Of a DNA stretch of 64,000 nucleotides, positions 20,290-30,659 are shown piece after piece. Origin of the DNA: Prionace glauca. Taxonomy: Eukaryota > Chordata > Chondrichthyes > Carcharhiniformes > Carcharhinidae. Position numbers and translations under genes: made by a program. The DNA lies in contig CM075760.1 in the NCBI GenBank assembly GCA_037974335.1, positions 64,628,360 to 64,692,359 on the forward strand, in the 5' to 3' direction. How positions within the stretch are numbered: position 1 is the first letter of the stretch; each line of letters opens with the position of its first letter. The notes under the pieces were generated by a model, which had not been told where the DNA came from, did not search any database, and saw only the letters and a program-made list of their open reading frames with translations.

Positions 20290-21330
20290 TGACATAGAGA
20301 TGCTGGCGTTGGACTGGGGTAAACACAGCAAGAAGTCTCACAACGCCAGGTTTAAGTTCAACCAGTTTATTTGATAGTAAGAACATAAGAACATAAGAAA
20401 TAGGAGCAGGAGTAGGCCATCTGGCCCTTCGAGCCTGCCCCGCCATTCAATAAGATCATGGCTGATCTGTCGTGACTCAGCTCCACCTTCCCGCCCTCTC
20501 CCCATAACCCTTAATCCCTTCTCTTATCAAAAACCCATCAACCCGTTTCTTAAAAATATTTAGCGAGGCAGCCTCCACCACTTCAACGGGCAGAGAATTC
20601 CAGAGATTCACCACCCTTTGAGTGAAGAAGTTCCTCCTCAACTCTGTTCTAAACCGCCCCCCCCCCCTTTATCTTGAGGCTGTGCCCCCTAGTCCTACTG
20701 TCTTTTTTGAGCGGGAACAGTCTCTCCACCTCTATCCTATCCATCCCATTCATCATCTTATACGTCTCAATGAGATCTCCCCTCATTCTTCTAAACTCTA
20801 ACGAGTACAAGCCTAGTTTATTCAGCCTCTCCTCATAGCTCAATCCCCTCAACTCCGGTATCAGCCGAGTAAACCTCCTCTGCACTCCCTCCAGGGCCAA
20901 AACATCCTTGCGCAGGTGCGGCGCCCAAAACTGCACACAGTACTCCAGCTGCGGCCTCACCAATGCCCTATACAGCTGCAGCAAGACCTCCCTACTTTTA
21001 TATTCAATCCCCTTCGCTATGAAGGCCAGCATCCCATTCGCCTTCCTGACCACCTGCTGCACCTGCAAGCTGGGTTTTTGCGACTCATGCACAAGGACCC
21101 CGAGGTCCCTCTGCACCGTCGCCTGCTGCAGTTTTTCGCCCCGTAAGTAATAGTCCTTCCTACCATTCCTCCTACCAAAGTGGACCACCTCACACTTGCC
21201 AACATTAAATTCCATTTGCCATTTCCTGGCCCATTCGCCCAGATAGTAATCCCACAAGCTTTACTATCAAACAAACTGTTTGGACTTAATCTGGTGTTGT
21301 GAGACTTCTTACTGTATTTTACAACTGCAG
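20290..21330. mobile_element. Penelope-like terminal inverted repeats, interrupted
   Basis: The left piece (20290-20380) is the family end in minus orientation: GATGCTGGCGTTGGACTGG, GCAAGAAGTCTCACAACGCC and ATTTGATAGTAA. The right piece (21242-21325) is the same end in plus orientation (CTATCAAACAAACTG, CTGGTGTTGTGAGACTTC). The two are inverted to each other and separated by a CR1 insertion. Confidence 0.75.
20381..21241 (-). mobile_element. CR1 LINE, 5'-truncated, with target duplication
   Basis: The minus strand encodes the end of the RT ORF: WQMEFNVGKCEVVHFGRR, VRKANGMLAFIAKGIEYKS, VRPQLEYCVQFWAPHLRK, RFTRLIPELRGLSYEERLNK and LPLKKDSRTRGHSLK-like. The 3' tail is TTCTTATG repeats (at 20381-20400 on plus). 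GATAGTAA flanks it on both sides (20373-20380 and 21242-21249). It is a well preserved, recent copy. Confidence 0.92.
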
Positions 21331-22029
21331 CTCCTGGGGCTGGTATAATAATAATCACAAAGGTTGGTTTCAGTGTCTATGAGGTCATTTGAACTGCAGG
21401 TAATCTGACCTTAAGGGAGACAAGAGGCCCAATAAACATTCAATTACAATAGGAGGACAAGATGTAAGGGAGTAATGATATTTTAAAGTGTCTGTGTTAT
21501 GGTGAGTGTCACTGGGAAGTGAGTGATAAAATAGAAGTGGAAACATTATAACAGAGACATATGTGACTGACTCAGCCTGACTGAGAGCTTTTATATTCGT
21601 GGCGAGAATAATGAGGGCATGAGAATCTCCTGAGATTTCTGATATCTGAGGTGTATCTGTTAGAGGAACTGAAAATAATCAGTTCCTTCTCATGGTTATC
21701 TGCAGTTCTCAAGTTACTCAGACACATAGGAAACAGATCTGACAGTTCATCAAACCCAAGGGTTTAATCTTCTGTTTCAGACACATTGTGACTGAAAAGA
21801 TCAAATATTAAAACCTTACGGGGGAAACATTCAAAATGCCACCAAAATGAATGAACTATTTCATTAATCCAATTCACAATAACTCTGTCAATATTCATCC
21901 AATTTCCTTTTAAACTTATTATTAAACCTGCTTCTAGCACCTGTCAGGTTGTGCATTCCAGATCATACTCCTTATCACCCCCTTCAATTCTGTTTTCAGT
22001 TATATTAAATTTCTGTGTCCTCTACTTAA
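21331..22029. other. No gene recognised
   Basis: AT-rich unique sequence with no element or exon I can name. The last 200 bases (about 21850-22020) resemble decayed minus-strand LINE 3' sequence, but this is weak. Confidence 0.5.
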
Positions 22030-22535
22030 GGTCCAGATTGTAATAACTGAGAGAAGTTTCGGGCAGAGTTTACTGATACAAGACCCAGATTATAAGACCT
22101 GACAGAGTTTTAGGGTAGAGGTTACTGACTCACGGCGAACATTGTAATAACTGAGAGAGGTTTAGAGCAGTGGTTACTGATACAAGGCCCAGATTGTAAT
22201 AACTGAGAGAGGTTTACAACAAAGAATACTGATACTAGGCTCAAACTGCAATAACTGAGAGAGGTTGAGTGCAGAGATTACTGATACAAGGCCCAGATTG
22301 TAATAATTGAGAGAGGTTTAGGGCAGAGATTACTGATACAAGGTCCAGATTGTAATAACTGAGGGAAGTCTAGGGCAGAGTTTACTGATACAAGGCCCAG
22401 ATTGTAATAACTGAGAGAGGTTTACAGCAAAGAATACTGATACTAGATTACTGATACAAGGCCCAGATTGTAATAACTGAGAGAGGTTTAGGGCAGAGAT
22501 TACTGGTACAAGACCCAGATTGTAATAACTGACAG
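22030..22535. repeat. 52-bp tandem repeat
   Basis: About nine or ten imperfect copies of a unit with the core CCAGATTGTAATAACTGAGA and TTACTGATACAAGG occur here. Spacing between neighbouring cores is 52 bases (22290 to 22342). Some copies are partial. Confidence 0.95.
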
Positions 22536-22779
22536 GGGTCCCCTTCGCTACATCAGGGTGTGATGTGAGTTTGCATCTCTCAGTTATATTGGGAGTCAGT
22601 GGCAATGTCCAATTTCAGGATAAATCACTTTTAACCTTGGACTGCACCATTGTTTTAATGTAGACCTGGACAATGACCATCATTGAGATTTACCTGAACA
22701 TGTCAAGAAATATCCCATTGATTTCTGAATAAGTATCCCAACATTTGCAAAGTCTCTATTTCTCATTTGTGTGTAAAAT

Positions 22780-23080
22780 CCCGACAGTACAGGGGGAGGC
22801 CATTCGGTCCATCAAGTCTGCACTGACCACAATCCCATCCATGCCCTGTCTTCGTATCCCACACATTTACCCTGCAACTTCCCCTGTCACTAAAGCATGA
22901 CCAATCAACCTCTCCCGCACATCTTTAAACAGTGGGAGGAAACCGGAGGACCCAGAGGAAATCCACACAGACATGGGGAGAACATGCAAACTCCACACTG
23001 TCAGACGAGGCTAGAATTGAACCAAGTCCCTTTGAGGCAGCAGTGCCAACCAGTGTGCCACAGTGGTGCCAGTATCAGGT
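22780..23080 (-). mobile_element. tRNA-derived SINE (type A, long 3' form)
   Basis: In minus orientation it has the B box and head at the right end and the body GTGGGAGGAAACCGGAGGAC (plus sense). The 3' part GACAGTACAGGGGGAGGCCA with TTCGGTCCATCAAGTCTGC is at the left end. Confidence 0.85.
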
Positions 23081-23154
23081 GGTTGTTCACAGTTGGCGAT
23101 GGGACAATGTTAAATGGACAGTTTAGTCGGATTGGATAACCATTTGGATTTACA

Positions 23155-23690
23155 ACAGTGTTGCCAGGGCTGGGGAATTGTGGTGATGAGGAAAGACTGG
23201 ATTGGCAAGGTTTGTTTTCCTCAGAACAGAGGAGGCTGAGGGAGACCGAACTGAGGTGTCCAAAATTATGAGGAAGCCAAGACAGGGCGGATAGAAAAGG
23301 CCTGTTTCTCCTGAGCAGAGAGAGGTCATTTATTGTGGGTGGGTGGGGATGGGGGAGGTAGGAGCGGGATGAGTGGGGGCTGCACAGATATAAAGTGATT
23401 GATGGAAGGACTAGAGGGGGCATTAGGAAAAGGGTTCTCATTCAAGGGATGGTGGGTGTCTGGAATTCGCTGCCTAAACTGATGGTTCAGCCAGAAATTT
23501 CTTGGCTCACTCGCATCGCACACAGATCTATAGCTGAAATGCTGGAACTGATAGTAAGGGGGGCTAGGGGCTGGATGGCTGGAAACTGGGATTAGAATAA
23601 AGGGCAAGTCTTTATTTCCCAAGCTGGTGAAGATGTGATAGACTGAATGGCCTCTTTCTGTGCCACAAGCTTTTCCCTGCTTTCCGTTGG
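23155..23690 (+). mobile_element. Decayed CR1 LINE 3' end
   Basis: The fragment has coding remnants RKRVLIQGMVGVWNSLPKL and a GIRKR-like stretch, followed by a 3' UTR with GACTGAATGGCCTCTTTCTG. It is much older than the copy at 20381-21241. Confidence 0.7.
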
Positions 23691-23894
23691 CCCCATTGAT
23701 AGGCAGAATGGAGGAGTGAGCTGGTTTTTAATTAGTAGCAAGAGCAGGAATGAGGGAAAATGTTGATGTGAAGCTGTTTTTTTTACTGATTTCCAGCCCT
23801 CCCCTCATCAAAGTGAGCTAGAAATCATCACCCCGCCCCCAACCCCCCCCCCCCCCCCCCACCTGTCCTGAGCTCCTTCCAAATACACTTGCCT

Positions 23895-24005
23895 GAGTGG
23901 CAGCACATTAGCACAGTTGATAGTACTGCAGCCTCCTAGTGCCAAGGACCCATGTTCAATTCCAGCGTCGGATCATTGTCTGTGTGAGGTTTTCATGTTC
24001 CTCCC
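23895..24005 (+). mobile_element. tRNA-derived SINE head (type A)
   Basis: The head is GCACAGTTGATAGTACTGC then GTTCAATTCCAGC. It is truncated at the junction with the next LINE. A C-homopolymer (about 23847-23860) lies just upstream. Confidence 0.7.
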
Positions 24006-24540
24006 ATATAGAGTCATTGAGGTTTACAGCATGGAAACAGGCCCTTTAGCCCAACTGCTCCATGCTGCCCTTTTTAAAAACCCCTAAGCTCATCCCAATT
24101 GCTTGTCTTTGGCCCATATCCCTCGATACCTATCACAACCATGTAACTGTCTAAATGCATTTTAAAAGACAAAATTGCACCCATGTCTACGACTAAACCT
24201 GGCAGCTTGTTCCAGATGCTCACCACCCTCTGTGTGAAAAAAAATACTCCTCTGGACATTTCTGTATCTTTCCTCTCCCATCTTAAACTTAGGCAATCGA
24301 GTTTTAGACTCCCCTAACTTTGGGAAGAGATATTGACTATCAAGCTGATCTGTGCACCTCATTATTTTATAGAACACTATAAGATCACCCCTCAGCCTCC
24401 TACGCTCCAGTGAAAAAAGTCACAGTCTATCCAGCTTCTCCTTATAACTCAATCCATCAAGAACCAGTAGCATCCTTGTAAATCTTTTCTGCACTCTTTC
24501 TAGTTTAATAATATATTTTTTATAATAGGGTGACCAGAAT
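24006..24540 (-). mobile_element. CR1 LINE 3' end (third subfamily)
   Basis: The minus strand encodes YKIMRCTDQLDSQYLFPKLG and SKTRLPKFKMG-like ORF2 end. The plus strand shows the UTR as GTTTACAGCATGGAAACAGG and CCCATATCCCTCG. A sister copy is at 44390-44960. Confidence 0.8.
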
Positions 24541-24544
24541 ATCT

Positions 24545-24704
24545 GTGGGGTCTGAAAGATGGGCAGGTTAGGTGGATTGACAATCCCTTAATGTCCAAAG
24601 ATGTGAAGGTCAGGGGGATTAGAGGGTATTGTGGGGTTACGGGAATCGGGCGAAATACTCTTGATGTAGACTTGATGCACTTTCGGGATTTTATGATTTT
24701 AATG
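24545..24704 (+). mobile_element. SINE type A 3' tail fragment
   Basis: It has GTCCAAAGATGTGAAGGTCA, GGGGGATTAGAGGG and GTGGGGTTACGGGAATCGGG, the 3' body of the long SINE form. It ends near GGGATTTTATGATTTTA, followed by a G run (about 24707-24722). Confidence 0.65.
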
Positions 24705-24754
24705 GCGGGGGGGGGGGGGGGGGCGGGTAGTTTGATATCTGGGGGAGAGTGTTG

Positions 24755-25058
24755 CAACACAGTGGCACGGTGGTTAGCATTGCTGCCTCTAAGCGCTAGG
24801 GCCCCAAACTCGATTCCCAGCTTGGGTCACTGACTGTGTAGAGTTTGCACAGTCTCCCCATGTCTGCACGGGTTTCCTCCAGATGCTCTGCATTCCTCCA
24901 GCAGTCCAAAAGACTTGCTGGTTAGATGCATTGGCCATGCCAAATTCTCCATCAGTGTTTCCCGAACAGGAATGTGGCGACTAGAAAATTTTCACAGGAA
25001 TTGCATTGCAGTGTGAATGTAAGCCTAATTATTCGTGATACTAATAAATAAAACTAAA
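24755..25058 (+). mobile_element. tRNA-derived SINE (type A), nearly complete
   Basis: The head is GGCACGGTGGTTAGCATTGC and the B box is near CTCGATTCCCAG. The body is GCACGGGTTTCCTCCAGATG and the 3' part GCATTGCAGTGTGAATGTAA, ending near AATAAATAAAAC. Confidence 0.9.
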
Positions 25059-25199
25059 CTGCAGGTCAAGGTGCCGCTGTGACAATGCACCCTCTTGTTT
25101 AAACACTCTGCAATGCTGAGACTGGGGAGAGGAGTGAACAACAGGGAGCAGCATTGCAGCTTCTCTGCCCCCATTGAAACTGGGATTGTTGCTCCATCT

Positions 25200-25960
25200 G
25201 CTGCACCTCCCCACCACATCCACTGGGGGGCAGTCTGGACAATGGGCTGCAGGCAGACCTCACTGCGCCTGCGCCACAATCACACCCGCCGCCGGCAGCG
25301 TCCATCTTGCGTTGCCAAGGGAGACGGCCAGCGTCCATCTTGCGTTGCCAGGGGAGACGGCCAGCGGCCATTTTGCGTTGCCAGGGGAGACGGCGTCCCG
25401 CGCGCTGCACTCTGAGGGAATTTCCCCTTCTGCACATGCGCCCAGGCAGTTACATTTGAATCTTTTAATGTTTTGAATCTTGATGATTATTATTCACATC
25501 CTCACCCGTCAGCCTTTCGGTTCCTTCTCCATTCGGGAAAATCGTTTCCGTTTTTTATTCCGTCTGTTTTTCAATCACACCCGCGCGGTGCGCTCTGGGA
25601 AAATACTACCGCACATGCGCGGTTCCGCCACCTGCCTCTTTATAAAAATATGTATTTTATTTAATTTTAATTCCGCTCCGGGCGGGATTTCCGGGAGGGA
25701 ATTTCTCTCACTTTCTACATTTCTCAACCGTCGCTTTTTCCTCGACGGGGGGAGGGGCTGACGGTGACGTCACGGAAATATGGCCGCTGGCCCCGCCACT
25801 CTGCAGGCCCCGGATGTTCCGCCAACGAGCAGCGGCCGGGCCGGTGTGGGCAAGAGTTGACACTGGGCGGAGCAGCGCCCGGGCGTGTTACAGCGACCCC
25901 CGGTGGTCAGGAAGGGAAATAGCAGCAGCGCAGTCTCTGCCCAAAGGCTTCCCCAGTTCA
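25200..25960. promoter_or_regulatory. CpG island, TATA-less promoter candidate
   Basis: CpG-rich for about 750 bases. It carries three 33-bp repeats with YY1-like and RFX half-site motifs (separate entry) and NRF1-like CACATGCGC sites near 25434 and 25612. There is also a consensus CRE (GGTGACGTCACGG, 25764-25776), followed by a YY1-like ATATGGCCGC. ORFs starting in it (for example ATG 25814, 75 codons) show no known domain. The downstream gene is not identified. Confidence 0.75.
25296..25394. repeat. Three 33-bp repeats with YY1- and RFX-like sites
   Basis: Three head-to-tail copies carry the core CCATCTTGCGTTGCCAGGGG; the third has CCATTTTG. Each has a reverse YY1 site (CAAGATGG) next to GTTGCCA, the RFX X-box half-site. 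The repeat lies inside the CpG island. Confidence 0.9.
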
Positions 25961-26344
25961 GCTGCTCAGAGACACTGGGAACCTCTTCAACTGGAAACTT
26001 CAGCTTCTCACATTTACCCCCTGTGTTCAGTCATTGTTTAATAGACAACCTGTGTAGGGAAATCAGAAACAACTTGTTTACATTAAAGATGGTGGGAATC
26101 TGAACCATTCTGCTCAAAAAGCTCTACTTGCCTTGAAATTTCAATTGAAATGTTCAAGATGAGAATTTATAGATACAAGTCATGTTGTATGTGGAACGCT
26201 CATGATGCCACAATAAGATCAGTACAGACATCTCACAGGGTTGTGTGAGTGGAGAAGGTGTCAGAGATGGAATGGCTAAATATAGAGCTACAGAGTCTGA
26301 GGCTCAGTTTTGGGTAAAGAAAAATGGCAGTACAGAGAACAGGG
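25961..26344. other. No gene recognised
   Basis: Sequence downstream of the CpG island returns to AT-rich. I see no exon with known domains. Confidence 0.5.
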
Positions 26345-26600
26345 AAAATTACAGCCCAGGATCATACCATTCGGCCCTTCAAACCTTCACTGACCATGCT
26401 GTCCGACTTAACTAAAACCCCCCATCCTTCCGGGACCATATCCCTCTATTCCCATCTTATTCATGTACTTGTCAAGTGATGTAAAAGTCACAACTGCATC
26501 CGCTTCTACTGTCTCTCCCCGGCAGTGAGTTCCCAGAACCCACTACTCTCTGTGTAAACAATCTGCCATGTCCATCTCCTTTAAACCTTGCCCCTCGCAC
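26345..26600 (-). mobile_element. Decayed LINE 3' end
   Basis: The plus strand shows ATTCGGCCCTTCAAACCTTC and the minus strand GDGHGRLFTQRVVGSGNSLPG, the end of a CR1-like ORF2. Confidence 0.6.
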
Positions 26601-26995
26601 CTTAAAGCATGCCTTCATCGGCCGGAGCATTTTGTTGCTGAACATTATCTGAATCTCGATGTTACACCCATAGTATCTTCGCTCTGGCCTCGGCCTCAAA
26701 TACTTTGTGTCAAATCAGAAATGATAAATTGTTTGATGCAATGCCAGGAAAGAAACTTCCCTATTTTGACACCTGCACATATCAGCAAGTCATCGAGTCT
26801 ACAAGACAATTTAATAGGTTTAGGTGCAGACTAACATAGTTAATCACCATCTGAAACATGCTAGGATGAGGGAAGTTTGTATGATTTCAGTTTGGTGCTG
26901 AATATTATCAGAATCTCGATGTTACAGTCATATTATCTTTGCTCTGACCTGAGCTTGAAATGCTTTCTCCAAAATCAGAAATGCTGACTTTTATG
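26530..26995. repeat. Direct repeat A, first copy (tRNA-spacer type)
   Basis: It is nearly identical to 29506-29972. Part of it (CTGAATCTCGATGTTACA onward) is related to the spacer found downstream of both tRNA-Val genes (35425-35640 and 40110-40370). Confidence 0.85.
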
Positions 26996-27012
26996 AAAAT
27001 ATTTACAGACCA

Positions 27013-27175
27013 GCAGCTTACAGCGTGTTTTAGAATTTACTTTATCCACGCTGCTTTTGTTAATTTAATTTTTATACCAGACCACTTTCATCACAAACAG
27101 ATTTCTCCCGCAAACTGGCAGCTTCTGATTCAACCATGATGTGTTCAGCCAATGAAAACATTCCATGAATACTCC
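27013..27175. repeat. Repeat B, first copy
   Basis: The reverse complement matches 28889-29040. A plus-oriented copy lies at about 36905-37075, next to a tRNA-Glu relic. Shared words include GATAAAGTAAATTCTAAAAC on the minus strand. Confidence 0.8.
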
Positions 27176-27289
27176 GACAGTTCGAAACTGAACAGAAGTA
27201 TTTCTAAATGTTTTTCAATGCAGATGAGGGAACAGTTTCATTATTCAGTGTCAATATAGAGGGTGAAATCTGACTCATTAGCACACAGA

Positions 27290-27570
27290 TTTTCCATTGC
27301 AACATCTCAATCGTTAGTACTTTGCAGTCTTTCACTGTCCTTCTCTTTCTGTGTTTGTTCTTGAACTGTTCTACATGGGAAATTTCCAGCTCTGATGCAA
27401 TCTTGCAAATCTCACTCGGCTGATTCTAATAGACCTGCTTTCGATCGGAGAGTCAATCACATCATTATTAATGGTTTGCTGAGATCAAATAATCTTATTT
27501 TCCTCGGCGGGAATTGAAACTACGCATCACTGGGGAAGTGCTGAACACAAACCACTGGACGACCAGTGAA
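27290..27570. repeat. Repeat C with a tRNA-like relic
   Basis: The block is similar to 55765-55985 in the same orientation (CTGTGTTTGTTCTTGAACTG and following). Its right end on the minus strand has a tRNA-like relic: CCAGTGGTTTGTGTTC, then a T-arm-like GTTTCAATTCCCGCC. It is too decayed to assign an isotype. Confidence 0.55.
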
Positions 27571-28135
27571 CATCGCTCGACAATCACCAGGCAAGACTGT
27601 TCCCTTCCTGTTGGCGAACGCTTCAGTGGTCACGGGCATTCAGCCTCTGACCTTCGGGTAAGCATTCTCCAAGGCGGCCTTCACGACACACGACAGCGCA
27701 GAGTCGCTGAACAGAGACTGATAGCCAAGTTCCGCACACATGAGGACGGTCTCAACAGGGATCTTGGATTCATGTCGCACTATCTGTAACCCCCGTGACT
27801 TGCCTGGGTTTGCAAAACTTCACTCACTGTGCTGTCTGGAGACAATATACATTTATTTAACCTGTGATCAGTGCTCCTTCCACACACAATGTCAGCCACT
27901 TCAGGACTCGAACAGCAGGTTAGGTGTAAAGATTCGCATTCTAATCAGTAATCTCTAAACTGCCTGTGCTTTATATGCTCTGTCCGAGGCCAGAACTCTC
28001 CATTCACCTGACGAAGAGGCAGCCCCCTCGAAAGCTTGTGAGTATATTATCAAATAAATCGGTTGGACTAAAACCTGGTGTTGTCAGACTTTTTACTGTG
28101 TTTACGCCAGTCCAACGCCGGCATACCCACATCAT
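27548..28135 (+). mobile_element. Penelope-like element, 5'-truncated
   Basis: The GIY-YIG endonuclease C-terminus (EHRSTITRQDCSLPVGERF, DLRVSILQGGLHDT, GLNRDLGFMSHY) is followed by the family terminal block ending CATCATG. It is about 95% like the copy at 16980-17730 over the shared part, by eye. It was inserted directly at the left border of the immunoglobulin M2 copy. Confidence 0.85.
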
Positions 28136-28885
28136 GACTATTATCCGAAAAAGGCAGGCATGAAGATGTCTTTACATAGATGGGTCACTGGGTGGCGCAG
28201 TGGCTCTTTCACTGAACAGCCTTTAGTTCAACCACATCCCACACATGACAGCGGGAACATGCCTGTCTGGGAAAGGGGGCAGCCCTATAATAGGGAAAAT
28301 GGAGCCCAGTGGATGGGTTTTTGAGAGCGGAATTAAGCCAAGGCAGAGGCAGTTATTTTTTTATTTAAAATTTATTTAAAATTTCAGACAATATTTTACA
28401 GTGATTTTTTTTTAAGTTAGAAAAGTGAACATAACGATCGAGCTTCACATTGAGAACAGAACAAATGCACAGGGAATCCGTCAATATTTGTACATCTGTT
28501 ACATACACCACAAAGAGAATACAGACCTTAATAGAAAGATGAATTAACAGATGTGAATAAGGAATGAGAAAAGTTTCTTATGTATACATGAAATTTAAAC
28601 TACAGGAAAACTATTAACGACAGTTGCATTGTAACAGAAAAAAGTCTCGTATTTTTCACACTGGAAACTGATATAACGTCTACGATTGTCTCAGTTACAG
28701 ATTCAGAATGATAAAATGAGAGAATAGAATAACCGAAAGCAGATATTGCATTTGAGTCACAGAGAGATCTTGATAATCAGCCCAGAGTCAAAAAATTTAA
28801 CCCATCACTTGATCTGTAAAATAAAGACACAATAATGAAGCAGATGCTCCTGATGTTGGGGCATTAATATTGGAGTTTTTATTCA
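28136..28885 (-). pseudogene. Immunoglobulin heavy-chain M2 exon and 3' UTR, partial copy
   Basis: The block is clearly similar to 59360-60130 over its full length. On the minus strand an acceptor (TTTATTTTACAG) precedes ATC AAG TGA at 28813-28805, which matches the usual short M2 coding end (Ile-Lys-stop, compare Val-Lys-stop in mammalian mu). The UTR has an AATAAA signal at 28376-28371 in the same place as the other copy. No M1 exon is present upstream, where the similarity stops at 28885, so this is a partial genomic duplicate rather than a usable terminal exon. Confidence 0.75.
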
Positions 28886-28888
28886 TGG

Positions 28889-29040
28889 AATGTTGTCATT
28901 GGCTGAACACACCATGGTTGAATAAGAATCTGTCATTTTGCAGGAAAAAGCTATTTCTGTGTAAGTGGCCTGGTGTGAAAACTAAAGTAACAAATACAAC
29001 GCGGATAAAGTAAATTCTAAAACATGCTGGTGGGTAAACT
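28889..29040. repeat. Repeat B, inverted copy
   Basis: Reverse complement of 27013-27175. Together they bracket the Penelope-like element and the M2 copy. Confidence 0.8.
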
Positions 29041-29505
29041 GGTGATTAGAGTTTGTATTTTTCGCTGCTGTTTAGATTTCAGGTCTGAAATTGAAGATTT
29101 ATTGCTCTCATCCAATCTCTTAAAACAAATGTGAGTTATTGCCTGGATGAACATATAAAACACAATTTTGCCTCGAGTCCTGGAGTGCAGATCCTGAGCA
29201 AATTCACCTGGAGGTTCTCTTGTCATTTCTGGCAGGAAATTGGGAAGAGACGAGCTTAAGGACAGTTTAAATGATGTCGGTCCTTTACAGCATGTTACTG
29301 TGTGCAGCTCATTGTGTTTCTGAAGTGAGATGATTTCTGTTTGTTCCTCAGTTCAGACAGGAATGCGCACAGTGAGAATCATCCACTGTCACAATCTCCT
29401 TCCAGCCTTGAGCACGGAGTTAAGCTTTGAAGTGTTTGATGTTTTGCTACAGTAATTCAGGGTTTTGTTGCGACCACATTTGGAATAGTGTGTGCAGTTT
29501 GGAGT
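29041..29505. other. No gene recognised
   Basis: The sequence is unique. The end (29400-29510) recalls decayed LINE 3' sequence (TGCAGTTTGGAGTTCCAGGA). Confidence 0.45.
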
Positions 29506-29972
29506 TCCAGGAGCCCACTACTCTCTGTGCAAAAATCTGCCATGTCCATCTCCTTTAAACCTTGCCCCTCGCACCTTAAAGCATGCCTTCATCGGCCGGG
29601 CCATTTTGTTACTGAACATTATCTGAATCTCGATGTTACACCCATAGTATCTTCGCTCTAGTCTCGGCCTCAAATACTTTATGTCAAATCAGAAATGATA
29701 AATTGTTTGATGCATTGCCAGGAAAGAAACTCCCCTATTTTGACACCTGAACATATCAGCAAGTCATCCAGTCTACAAGACAATTTAATAGGTTTAGGTG
29801 CAGACTAACATAGTTAATCAACATCTGAAACATGCTAGGGTGAGGGAAGTCTGTATGATTTCAGTTTGGTGCTGAATATTATCAGAATCTCGATGTTACA
29901 GTCATATTATCTTTGCTCTGACCTCAGCTTGAAATGCTTTCTCCAAAATCAGAAATGCTGAATTTTATGAAA
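29506..29972. repeat. Direct repeat A, second copy
   Basis: Near-identical to 26530-26995, which indicates a recent local duplication with about 3 kb between the copies. Confidence 0.85.
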
Positions 29973-30251
29973 AATTTCACAAAATAGTGTAAATTCTCAA
30001 ATACATGTTGAATTTTGTCCAAAACGTATTTGAGTTTAGCATTTATTTAACATCCTAATCTTATTAAATGATTTTGTTCGAAAAAAATAACTTAAGATAT
30101 TCGGATGCTCTTCTTTAGCTATCTCCTAGCATTACTTTCTCCAGAGAAGATGAAAATATGCTTGCCAGCATTTGTCTGAATAAGTATAAAGCTATTAAAT
30201 ACCTTTTTCATCGAAAGTAATAAGGAATTTGTGAACACCTTTTAAAAATTT
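29973..30251. other. No gene recognised
   Basis: AT-rich sequence between repeat A and the first tRNA relic. Confidence 0.5.
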
Positions 30252-30317
30252 GCACCGAGCTAACCAGGAACCTCCTGATCCGTAGTCAGACGCGTATATC
30301 TATTGCATCACTGGCCC
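30252..30317 (-). pseudogene. tRNA-Arg(ACG) pseudogene
   Basis: The minus strand starts GGGCCAGTGATGCAATAGAT and has the anticodon arm CGCGTCTGACTACGGATCAG with anticodon ACG, as in vertebrate tRNA-Arg. The T arm and acceptor 3' half are lost after GGTTCCTGGTTAGC. A broken copy at the left edge of the tRNA cluster. Confidence 0.75.
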
Positions 30318-30586
30318 ACATGGGAAAGTGGGATAGTTGTTACATATTAGCTCGACGTTTCGAAAGTTTCAGGCAGAAACATTGTCAAAACGTTTGTGTA
30401 CACTTGTGAGGAAAAGGCCCATTATTGAGATTGTCTTCATTCATTTCCTATCATCCCTAATCGCCCTTGCATTGAGGAACAGCAGTTGAACGGGCTGGCT
30501 GATTCTCCTCTCGATGAGGACTTGGTGATAAATTTAAATGAAACGCCCTTCGGCCAATCCATCATCTGTATTTGCAAATTACAACA

Positions 30587-30658
30587 AGGCTCTGCCGAGA
30601 TTTGAACTCGGATCGTTGGATTCAGAGTCCAGAGTGCTCACCATTACACCACAGAACC
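30587..30658 (-). tRNA. tRNA-Gln(CTG)
   Basis: The 72-nt sequence folds as a full cloverleaf: the acceptor GGTTCTG pairs with CAGAGCC (one G-T), the anticodon arm is TGGACTCTGAATCCA, and the T arm is CCGAGTTCAAATCTCGG. The A box TGGTGTAATGG and B box GTTCAAATC are good for Pol III. There is no strong T run downstream. Confidence 0.92.
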
Positions 30659-30659
30659 T

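Noticed and set aside
20908-21150. ORFs on the plus strand with Cys-rich sequence (also at 52759-53136 and 60791-61033)
   Set aside because: These are antisense shadows of the CR1 ORF2 and recur in every copy.
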